From assembly GCA_030159075.1 (NCBI GenBank), contig BROG01000003.1, positions 2,241,501-2,305,500 of the forward strand: a stretch of DNA of 64,000 bases. Direction: 5' to 3'. A program made the translations under genes and the position numbers. Below the pieces are notes generated by a model. The model saw nothing but the letters and a program-made list of their open reading frames with translations. It was not told where the DNA came from and searched no databases. The stretch's first letter is position 1, and the number at the start of each line of letters is the position of its first letter. Shown piece after piece: positions 1 through 24,760 of this stretch. The DNA is from Atrina japonica (lineage: Eukaryota; Mollusca; Bivalvia; Pterioida; Pinnidae).

Positions 1-293
1 ATGCTCTTTGCCGTTTTTTGTAGCGGTGAACCAAGGTGCTTCCATTGCTTAGATTATTTGGCTTCTAGGTTGAAATGATGGAGCTATGTTTCATCCATAG
101 AAATAAATCTCTGCAGAAAGTTGGCAAGATAAAAGGTTCAAATTAGCAAACGACATGTTTGTCTTGTGCGCTTCTGATCAATAGGAAACTTTTGAGTTAG
201 CCAGGATTACTGTTTTAATCCTGCTTTTATTATTGCCAGTTGCGTGATTCTAGAAAAATGTTCCTCAATGCTATTTCCACTTTTGATAATGTA

Positions 294-372
294 TAGATAG
301 CCCCCATGGCACAATTGGTAAAAGCTCCCTGCAAGTGTTCAGAAGGTCCTGGGTTCGATTCCCAGCCTATCC
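294..372 (+). repeat. tRNA-derived SINE head or tRNA pseudogene
   Basis: Contains a perfect B box (GGTTCGATTCC) in a paired T-arm (CCTGG/CCAG) and an A-box-like TGGCACAATTGG. The acceptor strands pair through GATAG/CTATC. The anticodon arm is poor, so a functional tRNA is unlikely. Confidence 0.55.
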
Positions 373-750
373 GTACATTTTTCTCTGCTTGATACATTTC
401 AGTAATTTGGTGTTCAACTAAATAACTTACTGTGGTATGTTTTAAGAGTCTCTTGGGTTTCTTTATACAAAATTAATTTAATGTGCTAAAAAGTAAAAAT
501 ATTTCCATTTACTTTACATATGTTCCAAAGGTAAATATGAAAACTGGAAGAACATATAAGGAAAAAAAATTGAGAAGACTCGAATAAATGCAGAATCGTA
601 ATGGTAATCCAGGCTAACTCGAAAGTTCCCTATTGCCAGAAGTATTGATATCCAGCATGATAAAAAGAACCCTAACTCCTAATACAAGGCTCAAATCTTA
701 TCAATCAACCAATGCATACATGTATAAAATCAAGTATAAAATATACATAC

Positions 751-809
751 CCTGCCCTAGATCTGAAAGTCACCTCTGCCATCTCTGTACTCAGGTCTAA
801 ACATATCAC
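751..809 (-). CDS. Candidate short exon, possibly of the same minus-strand gene
   Basis: A 59-nt segment with a TTTGTACAG acceptor and a GTATGT donor. One frame is open throughout; another reads DMFRPEYRDGRGDFQI and then TAG, which could be a C-terminus. No homology or connecting exons support it. Confidence 0.22.
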
Positions 810-844
810 CTGTACAAAGAATGGTGTCAGTATTTCAAAAGAAA

Positions 845-963
845 AGAAATAATCTTTTACTCATATAAACTACATGTATACACAAGCATAGACTCTCTAA
901 AAGATCATTTCATAATCACATGTATACACAAGCATAGACTCTCCAAAATATCATTTCATAATC
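845..963 (+). repeat. Two-copy direct repeat, ~60 bp
   Basis: ACATGTATACACAAGCATAG and the following ACTCT(C/T)...ATCATTTCATAATCA occur twice in tandem with few differences. The surrounding 373-3400 region is otherwise AT-rich with no supported gene except the weak 751-809 candidate. Confidence 0.7.
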
Positions 964-1617
964 AATCATTTTTTAAGTAGCTGCCTAAATGTGCAAATTT
1001 TTATTGAATTTAACAAATAAAGTCTCATTCATGCATGCTTTTGAGTCAAAATATACACAGCACTAATTAAAATTAAGTGACAAAACAAAAATAATTATTG
1101 GAAAAAACGTAAAAGGAATTTGTTTGGAGAAAATACAATGAATGTTTAAAGCTCAAGTGTTTGGGTCAGTTATCAGATTGGGAGAAAAATTGTCATATCT
1201 CTGCTAGTGATCACTAAATATTTTTCAAATCAATCATATCATCATGATCTTGAACTTTTTAGGAACTGAGGAAGATGAAGTTCCATGTAAAATGATGTTA
1301 TGCATTTTATGTGTTGGCTGCCTCAAATAAATTGAAAATGCAATTGGACAACAATATTTCTACTCTCCTATGGCATGTGCAGAGCAGGGTTTAAAAAACT
1401 TTTAAAAAAGCCCTTGCCCATTGAGCGAGTGGTTTCATAAATTCCCCTTGCCAGAACACATTTTGCACTTGCCCAAGTGTGAAACTAGTATTTTAAAGTA
1501 AATGTGTTAAAAGTGTATAAAATCTTTTTCCGAAGTAAATATATGACTAATTTCTGACCAGATAAAATACTCTTTATTTGACAAATTGTCATTTTTTTCT
1601 AATCAATTACATGTACA

Positions 1618-1797
1618 TTGAAACCTGTATATAGGGGTCACCCAAGGGACCAAAAAAGATTGACATTTATGTGCAGGTGACACTTATACACAGGTTTAAT
1701 TTAGTTGAAGTATGCAGTCAAGGGACTTGAAAAAACTGGCCTTTATAAACAGGTAATCCTTATACAGAGGTGGTCATTATAGCAGGTTTTACTGTAT
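1618..1797. repeat. Palindromic MITE-like element
   Basis: The left edge reads AAACCTGTATATAGGGGTCA and the reverse complement of the right edge begins AAACCTGCTATAATGACCAC. These imperfect inverted ends enclose ~180 bp with no ORF. Confidence 0.55.
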
Positions 1798-2697
1798 TAA
1801 ATTTGCCCCAAGTACTTTATGAAATTACCATTTTGACTGGTTATGATCACATGTATTTACAAAATTGAAAACAACATTGAAATTCGGTGTCAGCATTCCA
1901 TGTATATCAACATTTGTTCTACATGTATATAAAGTATAAATAGTAGATTTATTATTTTAAGATTCTGTAAAACTTGACTAAAACGAAAAAATTTATCGCT
2001 ACATGTGTATTGTATAACAATCACGGAACACATTAGTTCAGTCTACGTGTGAATTAAGTAGTAAATAAATGCCGTAATGGAAAATTAAGTAAGCCTATGT
2101 CTACTAGTACTTTCCTGGGTAAGTAATGACGAAATCTAATAACACTAATCATGTAATAGGCACACATAAAATATGCCATTTCTAAATGTTCATATCGTAG
2201 TAGCAAGACAGTAATATTCTTTAATCAAAATAAATATAAGGGCAGATATGATGTGGTTACATAAATTTAAAAAAATCTATTTAAAAAGAGATGCAACATT
2301 TCACACCTGATTTTTATATCCCACTTATGAAATTGAGAAAGATAACTTGTATACTTATTTTGCACTCGTGTATTCAGCCACAGACTCGAAGATACATGTG
2401 AATCAACTATCACCACAATTATACAATGTTACTATTTCTTTTTACTGTTTGATAAAACAGTAGGTCTGAAATGCTGGACTGTATTACTTCTTAAAATAAT
2501 TATTACATGTACACGGTCATACTGGACTGGTGTAAATTTCAGGTGAGCACTGAAAGTTTTAGAGCCATGTTTCTGTCAGTCGTATTTTGAATAAAATAAA
2601 CAATGTAAAATCTAGTTGAAGTTAACAGTTAAAAATATTAAGATATTTGTCAACATTTTCGATTTTGTGTGTGTGTGATAGTGTGATAGAGAAAATA

Positions 2698-2718
2698 AGA
2701 GAGAGAGAGAGAGAGAGA
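2698..2718. repeat. (GA)n microsatellite
   Basis: A GA run next to GTGTGTGTGATAGTGTGATAGAG. Confidence 0.9.
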
Positions 2719-3411
2719 AATTTACGTTTTACTACACCACTGTGACACCTATGAAATACAGGATAATTGTGTAATTTCTGTCGGAAATCAAATGTAAGTA
2801 AATTTAATCTGACAATTTTTTTTCAAGACAGATCAACAGTTACTATCAAGGTCAAAGTTTGGCATGCAGCCAACGATGATCGGCACATCAAGCATCTGCT
2901 TGGGATAATTTAGCAAATCAATTTTAAAGCTCTCGGAAAAGAAGTTGTTGTAACTTTCAATGTTTCATGTCATAATTTTAGTAGTAGTACAATTTACAAT
3001 GATTAGTGAAGGGCAGAGTTTATTTATATGCATTGGTACAACTGAACATGACATCACCGAAGCGACTGTGATATTCTCTGTCTAGCAAGACATGGATTTA
3101 CATCTTGTTTATTACCTGTAGGGTGCGAGACTGTAGTGATAGTTAATTAATCTAGGCACCCCATGGAGAATTAAAATCCAAAACGCTTCAGCCTACGGTG
3201 TCACACAGACTTTCTCGATGTCAAAGAAATATGCAGCCATAGTGTAGAGTGAAATTTTGCGTATGAATATGATTACACTACAGTTAGAAAGAGAATCATG
3301 ATGTTTTTTTGGTGTTTTTTGTCATCAATTTCACGGTGTTGAGCATTTGACAGAATAAACAGCATGTTTGTACTGTACAACTTACCTATAATTTGGACAA
3401 CAATTTCAGCA

Positions 3412-3797
3412 TGATTTTAAGCGAGTGAAGCGAGCACTTTATGGTAAAGGGGTAGAAAATGAGCTGTACATACATTGGATGCAAAACACTGTCTGCATCA
3501 ATTGCGATTTCTATGAAAAATACAAACTTGAATCACCCATCGATCCATGTAGATCACTCAGAAACAATAAATTTTTATTTAATTCATGCAGCGGTTCTAG
3601 AGAAGAAGATTTTAAAAGAGAGGTACCTTTTGGGACCTATTCTGCCGCGCCCTGGCTCCACCCCTGGGCCAGTCTGACTGAAAACTACATACTTGGTAAA
3701 GGCTTCCTGTCAAGTTTCATCAAAATCCCTTCAATTGTTTCAGAGAAGAAGTTGAAAATATGAAAGGTTTATGAGCCTTCGGTTCAGGTGAGCTAAA
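3412..3797 (+). repeat. Interspersed repeat with semi-inverted ends
   Basis: Starts near AGCGAGTGAAGCGAGCAC and ends at CTTCGGTTCAGGTGAGCTAA. The middle (TTGGGACCTATTCTG...CCACCCCTGG) recurs in opposite orientation at 7870-8035 and 22100-22176. ORFs inside are fortuitous. Confidence 0.6.
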
Positions 3798-3854
3798 AAT
3801 ATACATTTCATTGGCATAAACATATCCAGTTTATAGACACAAATATAATCTTAC

Positions 3855-4205
3855 TATTTTTTCTGGACAATTAACTTTTGGATATGTAACTTCAATATGG
3901 TCATCTTGACTCGAATCTGAGTCTTTGGTGTCCATCGTCAATTCGGAAGATGGTAAAAATGTTTCGGTGTCGAGTACTGTTTGTGACTGTGAATGTGATA
4001 CACAATCTTTTTCATTCTTATTTTCGTCTCCTTCTAGCACTGTCTTCCTTTCATTCGTCACATTTTCTTGGTATGCAGAAGTATTTGTCTCTATATGTTC
4101 ATCTATCACGTCGTACTCGTGAATTACCCTCGAAATCACTTGTGACATGCGATCTTCCTCATTGATATTATCTATCTTCCCATTTTCTCCTTCTTTGTCC
4201 TCCAT
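3855..4205 (-). CDS. Acidic protein of unknown family, probable first coding exon
   Basis: An ATG at 4205-4203 opens 117 codons that end at a canonical GTAAGA donor. The open frame itself stops at a TGA at about 3833-3831. The peptide is strongly acidic and S/T/N-rich (MEDKEGENGKIDNINEEDRM at the start), has no membrane segment and looks disordered. It lies head-to-head with membralin, 3.3 kb apart. I do not recognise the family. A small downstream exon may lie near 751-809; the rest would run off the window's left end. Confidence 0.5.
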
Positions 4206-4641
4206 CTTGAAATTTTAAACTCTCTAACCAAACAAATGAAAAATGTATATCAACAAAAATATATATGTAAATTGTGATAACCATCAAATTCAAATAAAAT
4301 CAAAAGATTTTGTCAAATATATGCAATATTTCATAATATATATCACTCTGAAGATATATTTTTAATATTAATAATACGGAAGTGAGTTAAAGGGTACGAA
4401 TCGCGACATCCACACAGAACACATCAATAATATTCAATACATACATTTACGAAGGTTAAAGAACATCCTTCTGAATTTGTAAGTATAATTGGTCTACGGC
4501 GTATATCTTTATCAAGTTTTGGCGATTATTTATTGAATGATACAGAAAAAGTAATAAGTAGATCTACATGTTACATGTGAATTTCACACGATGCATGAGC
4601 TATGGACTAATGGAGAGGTACTCAAACAATGTTACTGGACA

Positions 4642-4842
4642 AGGACCAGTGGTCGGCTAGGACCAGTAGTCGGCTATGGTGTGATTTCGTGTTTAGTATC
4701 CACCACAACAATGTTTATTTCCTTTGGTTTGAGAAAAATACCTTAAAACTGATGGTTGATGTAAAAAAATTCACAAAAACGTGTTGTATAAAGGCGAAAT
4801 AATATAACAGCCGACTACTGGTCCTAGCCGACCACTGGTCCT
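4642..4842. repeat. Foldback element with 34-bp perfect inverted arms
   Basis: Positions 4642-4675 are the exact reverse complement of 4809-4842 with a 133-bp spacer. Each arm is two tandem 17-bp units of the form AGGACCAGTRGTCGGCT. Isolated GACCAGT/ACTGGTC motifs recur nearby (4851, 5018, 5034, 5272). It lies between the divergent genes. Confidence 0.85.
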
Positions 4843-6234
4843 CGACCAGTAGAGGTTTTAACGGTGATATACTTTTGACTTGCATTTCGGCATATCCGAA
4901 GTAGATCGAACTCTAATATTATTTGAGTAATGGAGAGGGTGAAACCAGTCGTCAACAGTTTTACATGCTGTTTTTAATCTAATTTAGTAACAAGTCAATG
5001 TTCCAATCATTAATTAAATGACCAGTATGAACTTGGGCATTGCGTTACTGGTCAGCAACCACTTCTCACTAACTGGCATCTGAATGTGCAAACATGTACA
5101 TACTTTCACATAATTCTTTTGTATTTTTTGGAAAAAGACTAGACTCTATTCTGATTGCCAAAAAAGTAAAAATGATTTCTCTGAGAAACCAGAAAAACAA
5201 GTTGGCGAGAATTGGTATATTGCCATCATATGTTTTCGAATGACACCAGGGTAATTGGCAAAAATTGGTCGCTGACCAGTAAAGTTAACGTGAGCACAGC
5301 TTGGTCATTGTTGAATCATAACGTAACATCAAATACTGCAGGATAGGAAAACTTGATGCTATCCTAATACATTAATGTGATCATCATATGAACTATGGAA
5401 AGAAAAATAGCTTCTGCTCCCCATTGTGGGTAAGATACTTTTCAGGAATGTAGGTTTTAATTAATTCAGGATTTTTTGTCTCTGTTTGAACTTTTATACT
5501 TTTTTCAGGAGATGAGAACTAACAGATTTTTTGGTAGTTTTTATTTGCAATAAAGAGCTCGCTTCACAGTTCACTGACTTACAAATAGAGAGGTTACCAT
5601 GAAGGCAGAGTATAAAAGACAGGGAACCGTATTAATGACTTATAGATTTTGAAGAAATGAGATTTTCAAAGATGCCATTTTACAACAAAAATAAATCACT
5701 TTAAAAAAAAACACTTTTGCCGGTGGGATTCAGGACTCTCAGGGACCCGAGAGTACGCGTATTTGATATGCGAGATTTTTCTGGGATGCATCAAAATTCA
5801 ATCCCGAGTCCCGCAGGACGCTCAAGATTTTGACTTGGACGTTTACACCTTTTAATCAATCCCAGAATTGCTTGTCGGTTGCTTAATTGACCCATCCTAG
5901 TACCTGTGCGCTTTCGTAATCACTGGTCCGAAAACAACACACATGTAGTACCCTGTGCCACCACTTATGAAAATAAGTGTAGGGTGCTACATGTAGTTTA
6001 TCTGTTTTATAATATTATTTGTTGAGGTTCAGGCTGAAGAAATATTCCAAATTAAGCATACCTGCAGATAATTTTTATCCCCCAATCAACATCCATTGAC
6101 AATGAATCATTGCTGATAATCCTTTAATTAGATTTGAAACTCCGAAAGTCTATCCACACGCCGACATGTCTGATGTCAAACGAAGAGCTGATGCAAAAGA
6201 TAAAATTTTTATTTTCACGTGTCCCATGCATACT

Positions 6235-6486
6235 TCTGTAATTAGCTGTGTTTTTTCCCCAAAATAACTTTACCTTTTTGCTAATGTAGATTATCAACTA
6301 CTCTTTATGGGATTGACATACACTTTCATTTGAAATGAAGAAAAGATATAAACACAGACATATAAAATGATTTATTCTTAATGTTTATTCTTACATATAT
6401 TTAATTTGTGAAAAATGCTTGAGAAACTCAGGTTGGGCACTTTTTCAATTGCAATTGATTAACTCCGCCTTACAGTTATTATTTCA
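6235..6486 (+). repeat. Left half of a palindromic MITE (family A)
   Basis: Begins AATTAGCTGTGTTTTTTCCC and carries the family core (GCTTGAGAAACTCAGG, GCACTTTTTCAATTGCAATT). The right half resumes at about 7186-7347. The 700 bp between them is a probable insertion. Confidence 0.6.
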
Positions 6487-7185
6487 GGGTTTTCCCTTAT
6501 GCATGATTTCTGCATCTCTGACACATAAAATCTTTTCAGGACGCAAGACCATGAGTAACATATAAAAATTAGTGAGTTTTGTTTCTAACTGTCTAAGGAC
6601 GCATCCCGACATGATTAAAAATCAGAAACTCAGTAATACTTTTTTTTTCAACCTGAGACTGACAAACAAGTGTGTGCCTTTGTTTAATTTCATGTACTTT
6701 TCTTACCAAATGGAAAATCATTGGACTTGGGGACTGGACACTAATTTGAAACTCCCAGGACTTATTCTTAACTTTTGTTCTTGTGGGTCCTCAGGGGCAC
6801 TCATTAAATTACATCCTAGGGTTTTTCCCTTATGCATGAATCTCTGACACCTGCTAATATTTGTATATTAAAACTGGCAAAATACCCCAGGGGTTCAAAA
6901 TGACTTCATTTTTAGATACTTACCTACACTAAAACATCCTAGGAAAACCCTGCTATGTAAGTCTTACCCAGGGGACATTTTTGGAAAGAAACAAAATGTA
7001 TTATGGGAAAAGTCCAACTGAGAAATTTCAAAGACTGCTGAATTTAATTAATGAGTAATACAGTAAAATTCTAAATGAATGCAGATGAGGGAAGACCCCG
7101 TACTTAGGTATTTCTCAATGCCAAGTCTGAACCTGAATTAACCAAGTCCCAGACTTGGGACTTGTGGAATTTTGAACCCCAGATA
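6487..7185. other. Probable insertion splitting a family A MITE
   Basis: Sequence foreign to the MITE lies between its two halves. It contains an internal direct repeat of GGGTTTTCCCTTATGCATGA (near 6488 and 6820). I found no inverted ends or coding capacity. Upstream, 4850-6230 holds no supported gene. Confidence 0.4.
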
Positions 7186-7347
7186 CCACACTGAATCTGA
7201 CCTTATTTCCCCAAGATATATAGGAATATAAGAATTTTTTATGTCTGGGTGTAGCTTTTATTTGTTATTGTACATCAAGTACAAGCAGTAAAAGTAGAAA
7301 CAATAAAAAAAAATTTGATTGTAAACACAGCTAATGCCCCTTTAACC
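7186..7347 (+). repeat. Right half of the split family A MITE
   Basis: Reads ATATATAGGAATATAAGAAT and ends in GTAAACACAGCTAATGCCCC, the inverse of the left edge. It ends about 90 bp upstream of the first membralin acceptor. Confidence 0.6.
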
Positions 7348-7475
7348 AATTAACACATGTCAGAAAAATTGAAAGTACATGTACATGACAAACACGTGAA
7401 CATTATAACAGTACATCATTAATTTCTTTTTATTTTAGGATAGAGGGCTACTGACCCAATTTACCGTGACTTGAT

Positions 7476-19873
<12,398 letters not shown>

Positions 19874-20255
19874 TGTGGATGATTAAATAGATTATAATGT
19901 TTGCTATTTATAAATTCCAGTTGAATGAATGAAACAAGAATTTAAACTGAATACAGCAGGTTCCCTTCCAAGTAGAAAAATAGATATATGTAACATCTCC
20001 TTTATAAAATATTAATGTAAATGAATCAAAGGAGTTTTTATAAGTTCAGTAGTCATGCTGGGCTTCAGAAGTGCCACAAAATGAGATTTTTTTCAACAGG
20101 CGACAAAAAATATCTACTGGCGATATTTCTGGCCCCTCCATTGTTTTGAAGTATTAAGCCTCTTAGGTTACATAGGACAATTATATCTTCCAAATTATCA
20201 CCAGGAATACTGACTGATAGCCCTGTTAATTGTTTAATGTCATTAGACAGACAGA

Positions 20256-20323
20256 GGTGTAATTACCAGACGGTGTGCCAGAGGGGTAATTATCGGACAG
20301 TGTGCCAGAGGGGTAATTACACA
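20256..20323 (+). repeat. Short tandem repeat, ~29 bp
   Basis: GTGTGCCAGAGGGGTAATTA occurs twice with a third partial copy. The rest of 19874-22180 is 3' UTR and intergenic sequence with no gene I can support. Confidence 0.75.
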
Positions 20324-22099
20324 GCTTGTAGTGGTCAGGTGTAGGTACAGATTGATTACCTGTATATTTAAAACTTCACACCTATAATCACTATCTAAAT
20401 GTTTTGTCCTATATGCACACATAAAAAGATTAACATCATTTATGTTATATTCATGTCATGAAGCTTGTTTATCAATCCTGACTGATCATACTGAAAAATT
20501 TTAACTGGGAAATGTTCAAGCAAGATCATAATGTCTTCTACGAAGTCCACCATAAACTTTTCAGTGTAATGAATGTATCTTCAAAATTGTGATCAAATGA
20601 TATTTTATTTCAATTACATAAATTTTAAACACAAACAATAACTTCCTAATGTAATTTATTTAATTGAATTAAATAAATCTGTTATCACATTTAAATAAAC
20701 TCAATAATCTTTTCTTTTTTTTTTAATTTGAATTTGACAACTGGCGATTTTTTTGTGCCATAAATATGTTTATGGCACATGTGTATACACTTTTTCAAAT
20801 GATTGCATAGTTTTGAAATTGTTAAACATTTTTATAGTCTATACATATTAGGGATTTTTTTAACTGTTGCCTCATCTTGCTTTGCATGTATCAATTGAGA
20901 CACCCAGTCTTGTAAATATGCTTGTTTAAAGACAGTTAATATATTAATGTTATGTTGACTGAAGCCGGCAAAAACGAAAATTATGAAATTTCACTGTTAT
21001 GATACCACTTTCTCTTTAGAAAATCTGTTTAAAATTGGAGCTCAACAGATGAAGTCTTTTTGACAGAAACGATCATCTTGAACATTTTTACTTTGGTATT
21101 TTGTTTATAATATTTCTAAATTACATGTTCACAATATTGATAATTCAATCTTGTCAATCTCAAATTTGTAACTAATGTAGCTGAGGTACTAAAACCCTGG
21201 ATGACAAACATTCTTATGTGATTAATTATGTATGTCAATATTTGAATTTTGTAATTTCATTAAAATCTTATATTATTGACTATGGATATCTGTAATCAAG
21301 CAAAGCTCATGTTGATAATGGGACTACTTTGTTATATTATTTGATTATAACAACAAAGTTGAAAAGAACACAAATTTGACAGCAGGTGTAATCATGGTCT
21401 TAATCCCAAGTTGAAAATAAAAAATACAATTCTACATGGAGATTTGTTACTGCATATATATAATTACACCAAAGATTTAAGAGATAACTGTTGTGTTTGA
21501 AGATTTTATGTCAGTTGTGGATTTTACTGTCACAATTTGAGTTTACATGTGAGTCATAGCAGGGTTTGGTGAGCAGATTTTTGCAACAGTTAAACCTGGG
21601 GTTGACAATATCAAATTTTCAAACACGACATGGCCTTCTTCATTGTAATGCAGTACCATTTTATACATTCTATAATATGTTCTGTATATTAGTTCTTTTT
21701 GTTGGTAACTTCTTATAAGTTCTTCTTAAAGATGTAACTTATTAACACAATCATAATGCTTACAGAAAACTAAACCAGATGCGTAAAGAAATATCAAGTA
21801 TTTATAGATATGGATTAAAGATGTTTGTTTACAACTTGCTTTCAACGCAAAAAATTCTAACATTATGCTTGATTATTATGTCATTTCCTGATGGAGATTA
21901 CTCTTAGAACTAGTGTAGCTGAAAAATGGAAATGTAGATTTGAGGAATTTAAATATTTTGTGAAACATGAAAGGAAAAAGATGACTGTTCTAGTGAACTT
22001 TTTTGATCAGTTGCCTGGTGTGTCTGTTAACTTTTATTTTCAGCTTCTAAGTAACCATTGAAGGGATATTATTTAAACTTTACAGAAAGCAAGGACTTA

Positions 22100-22178
22100 C
22101 GGTCTTCTACCAAGTTTGTGTTTGTTGGCTAGATCAGCTCAAGGGTGGATCTAGGGTGGGGCAAAATAGGCCTCTATT
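22100..22178 (+). repeat. Truncated copy of the 3412-3797 repeat family
   Basis: CTTCTACCAAGTTTGTGTTT through GGGTGGGGCAAAATAGGCCT matches the 7745-8045 copy. It stops just before the SINE at 22197. Confidence 0.55.
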
Positions 22179-22196
22179 TATTTTGTATTTGAACTG

Positions 22197-22338
22197 ATTT
22201 GATTTGATTTTTTTGTTTTACGCCATACTCAACAATCTTTCAGTCATATGATGGTGTCCAGTTTTTATAGGTGGAGGAGAAACCCCGGTTACCTGGGTAA
22301 AGACCACGGACCTTCTGCAAGAAAACTGGCAAACTTTT
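22197..22338 (-). mobile_element. 5'-truncated SINE S1 with 9-bp target duplication
   Basis: Contains the 3' half of S1 in reverse (GTTTTACGCCATACTCAACA, ATATGATGG, AAACCCCGGTTACC). TTTGAACTG flanks it at 22188-22196 and 22339-22347. The 3' tail is an (AAATC)n repeat. Confidence 0.8.
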
Positions 22339-22547
22339 TTTGAACTGTGTATTAGCTGGGCGCTATTTTGCAGGTTAGATATGTGTATACATTGTATTTA
22401 GATTTGAAGTGGAGATAATGGGGTTGTCAAACTCATGATATAAGATTTATTGTGATGTTTTGGTGTTACATTGCTGATATGGACGTACAGCCACTGGTAA
22501 TTATGAGCTTAGGCTACCCTCACTCCTGTGATCTGAAATTTTCATTA

Positions 22548-22550
<3 letters not shown>

Positions 22551-22581
<31 letters not shown>

Positions 22582-22727
22582 TAATATAAATATATATATA
22601 TATTAATATAAATATATATATATATTAATATAAATATATATATATATTAATATATATATATATATATATTAATATATATATTAATATATATTAATATATA
22701 TATATATATATATATAAATATATATGC
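22551..22727. repeat. (CT)n/(AT)n compound microsatellite
   Basis: A CT run passes into TATA tracts with regular ATTAATATAAAT interruptions, about 24 bp apart at first. Confidence 0.95.
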
Positions 22728-22893
22728 CAACATGAGAGATGGTGTAGGCCTAATGATTTTAGTTCCTCGCAGCAATTTTTACTTGATTTAGTAAATTGGT
22801 TATTTTATCCTATCCAAAATGCAAACAATTTTCCGTCACTTTATACTCCTATATACCTGAAAATTTTCACCCTTTTATGACAGAAAACATTCG

Positions 22894-23046
22894 TAATGTT
22901 TTTCAGATATTGCGAGTTTACGTTTTTGTTCGAAATTAATATCACAGACAGACTGCTCATAACAAAATAAGAGATATGATTTAATTCGTAATGTTTTTCA
23001 GATATTGCGAGTTTACGTTTTTGTTCGAAATTAATATCACAGACAT
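22894..23046 (+). repeat. Two-copy direct repeat, ~55 bp
   Basis: AATGTTTTTCAGATATTGCG through ATTAATATCACAGACA appears at about 22897 and 22990, essentially identical. Confidence 0.85.
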
Positions 23047-23269
23047 TTTTGTTTTAAATAGTGTCATCAAAACAAGAACATGTTGTCTATCAAACTGATC
23101 ACTTTCTCAGACTTGCTGTCTTGGACAAGGGACACGTGACCGATAGAAACGGATACCAGTGTAGCCCCGCATTACATTGGAAGAGGTGTAATACACATTA
23201 CAAATACACACAAATGTATATATATATATAGAGAGAGAGAGAGCAAAGCCTAAAAAGCACTTTAGATCT

Positions 23270-24760
23270 TCTGTTTCAATTTGCAAAGTTTAAAACCTAA
23301 CACATGTATTACAAAAACGTGCAATCTGGATAAAAAAACTGATACAAATTTATGTAATGAATATAATATACATTGGGAAAAAAGTTTTAGGTATTACTTT
23401 TACAGACGATCTCAAGGAAATCGAATCGAAAAGTATGTAGTTAAACTAGACAAAATTCGAAAAGAAATCTGTCAATGGAACAAAAGACATATTTCACCAA
23501 TTGGAAAAAATCAACGTCATTAAAACATCCATTTACTGTACTTCCGAAACCAAATCCTGAATGGATGGAAAAATTGAGTCAATTCTTTAATTTTATTTTG
23601 TCAAATAAACCTGACAAAATTTCAAGAACAATTTACATAACAAGAATATTTAGGGGGTCGTATTATCGATATTTCTTTATTCATAAAAATCTTATTGTAA
23701 AGCTGACAAGGATGAGACGCTTACTATTAAGTAAATGTACCTGGTCTAATGGATTTCTTACAATTACAATTTGTAACTGTAAAACAACACAGTTGTCAAT
23801 TTGGCAAAAAATACAGCAGCAACACGACAAATCCATTTTGGAAAGAATTTTTAAACTCTGGTACATTTTATAGAACAATCTGAAACAAACAATATATCGG
23901 ATATATTAGCAAGTCCACTTTGGTATAACCCACAGATAACAATGTATAATAAAACTTTATTTTTTAAACAGATATATGAAAAAAGTATACATATTATTCA
24001 CGGGACCTTTAATATAATAATGGTAAATTTATTTCATACGAAAATTTGTTACTCTTCATAATATACATTTGATTTGATTTGATTTGATTTTTGTTTTACG
24101 CCATACTCAACAATTTTTCAGTCATATGATGGCGTCCAGTTTTTATTGGTGGAGGAGAAACCCCGGTTACCCGGGTAAAGACCACCGACCTTCCGCAAGA
24201 AAACTGGCAAATAATATACATAATCTCCCTTTTACAACATTCATAGGTCAGAAAAAAGCTATTCTCAAAACCTGGCTAGAACTTAAAAGTATGACCAGGA
24301 GTTCCTATACTAATTTGCCAATACAACCGATATTTCTTAATTTGATCTGTAAGGATAAGAATGGAGCAAGACAAATCTATGATGTCTTTCAAAAATACAA
24401 TATTACACAAAATTAATCGGATGTACAATGGCAAAATATACTTGGTCTACCTAACACTTTTCACTGGAAAAGCATATACAGTCAGGCCCATATTTGCACC
24501 AAAGGCACCAAACATATTTGGCTACAATTCAGAATACCCCACAGAATAATAGGAACAAAAAATACCTTGTAAAATGTAAAATTAAACCCAGTCCAAATTG
24601 CAGTTTTTGTAATTCAGTATTCTTTTACTATTCACATTCAACAAACATTTGGTATGAATTATATTCACTTATAAATGAAAAACGTTTTATAAAAATTCAA
24701 TTACAGTTTGTACATATAAATCACATATTACTTGGGAAGTCAGGAAAATAAGACTTTAAA
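23270..24760 (+). pseudogene. Decayed LINE reverse transcriptase (ORF2 C-terminal part), split by a SINE
   Basis: Frame-shifted pieces read KLDKIRKEICQWNKRHISPI, VLPKPNPEWMEKLSQFFNFI with LSNKPDKI, SPLWYNPQITMYNKTLFFKQ, then WQNILGLPNTFHWKSIYSQA and CSFC...WYELYSLINEK. This is the order found in the thumb and C-terminal region of L1/Tx1-like non-LTR retrotransposons. The clade is not certain. It is 5' truncated, has several frame breaks and is interrupted at 24069-24210. Confidence 0.75.
24069..24210 (-). mobile_element. 5'-truncated SINE S1 inside the LINE, 11-bp target duplication
   Basis: ATAATATACAT lies at 24058-24068 and again at 24211-24221. The body is the S1 3' half with a (TTTGA)n tail in reverse. 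Its near-clean sequence and perfect duplication mark it as younger than the decayed LINE. Confidence 0.9.

Noticed and set aside
3425..3763. 112-codon plus-strand frame
   Set aside because: Lies in an interspersed repeat present elsewhere in the window and has no splice or domain support.
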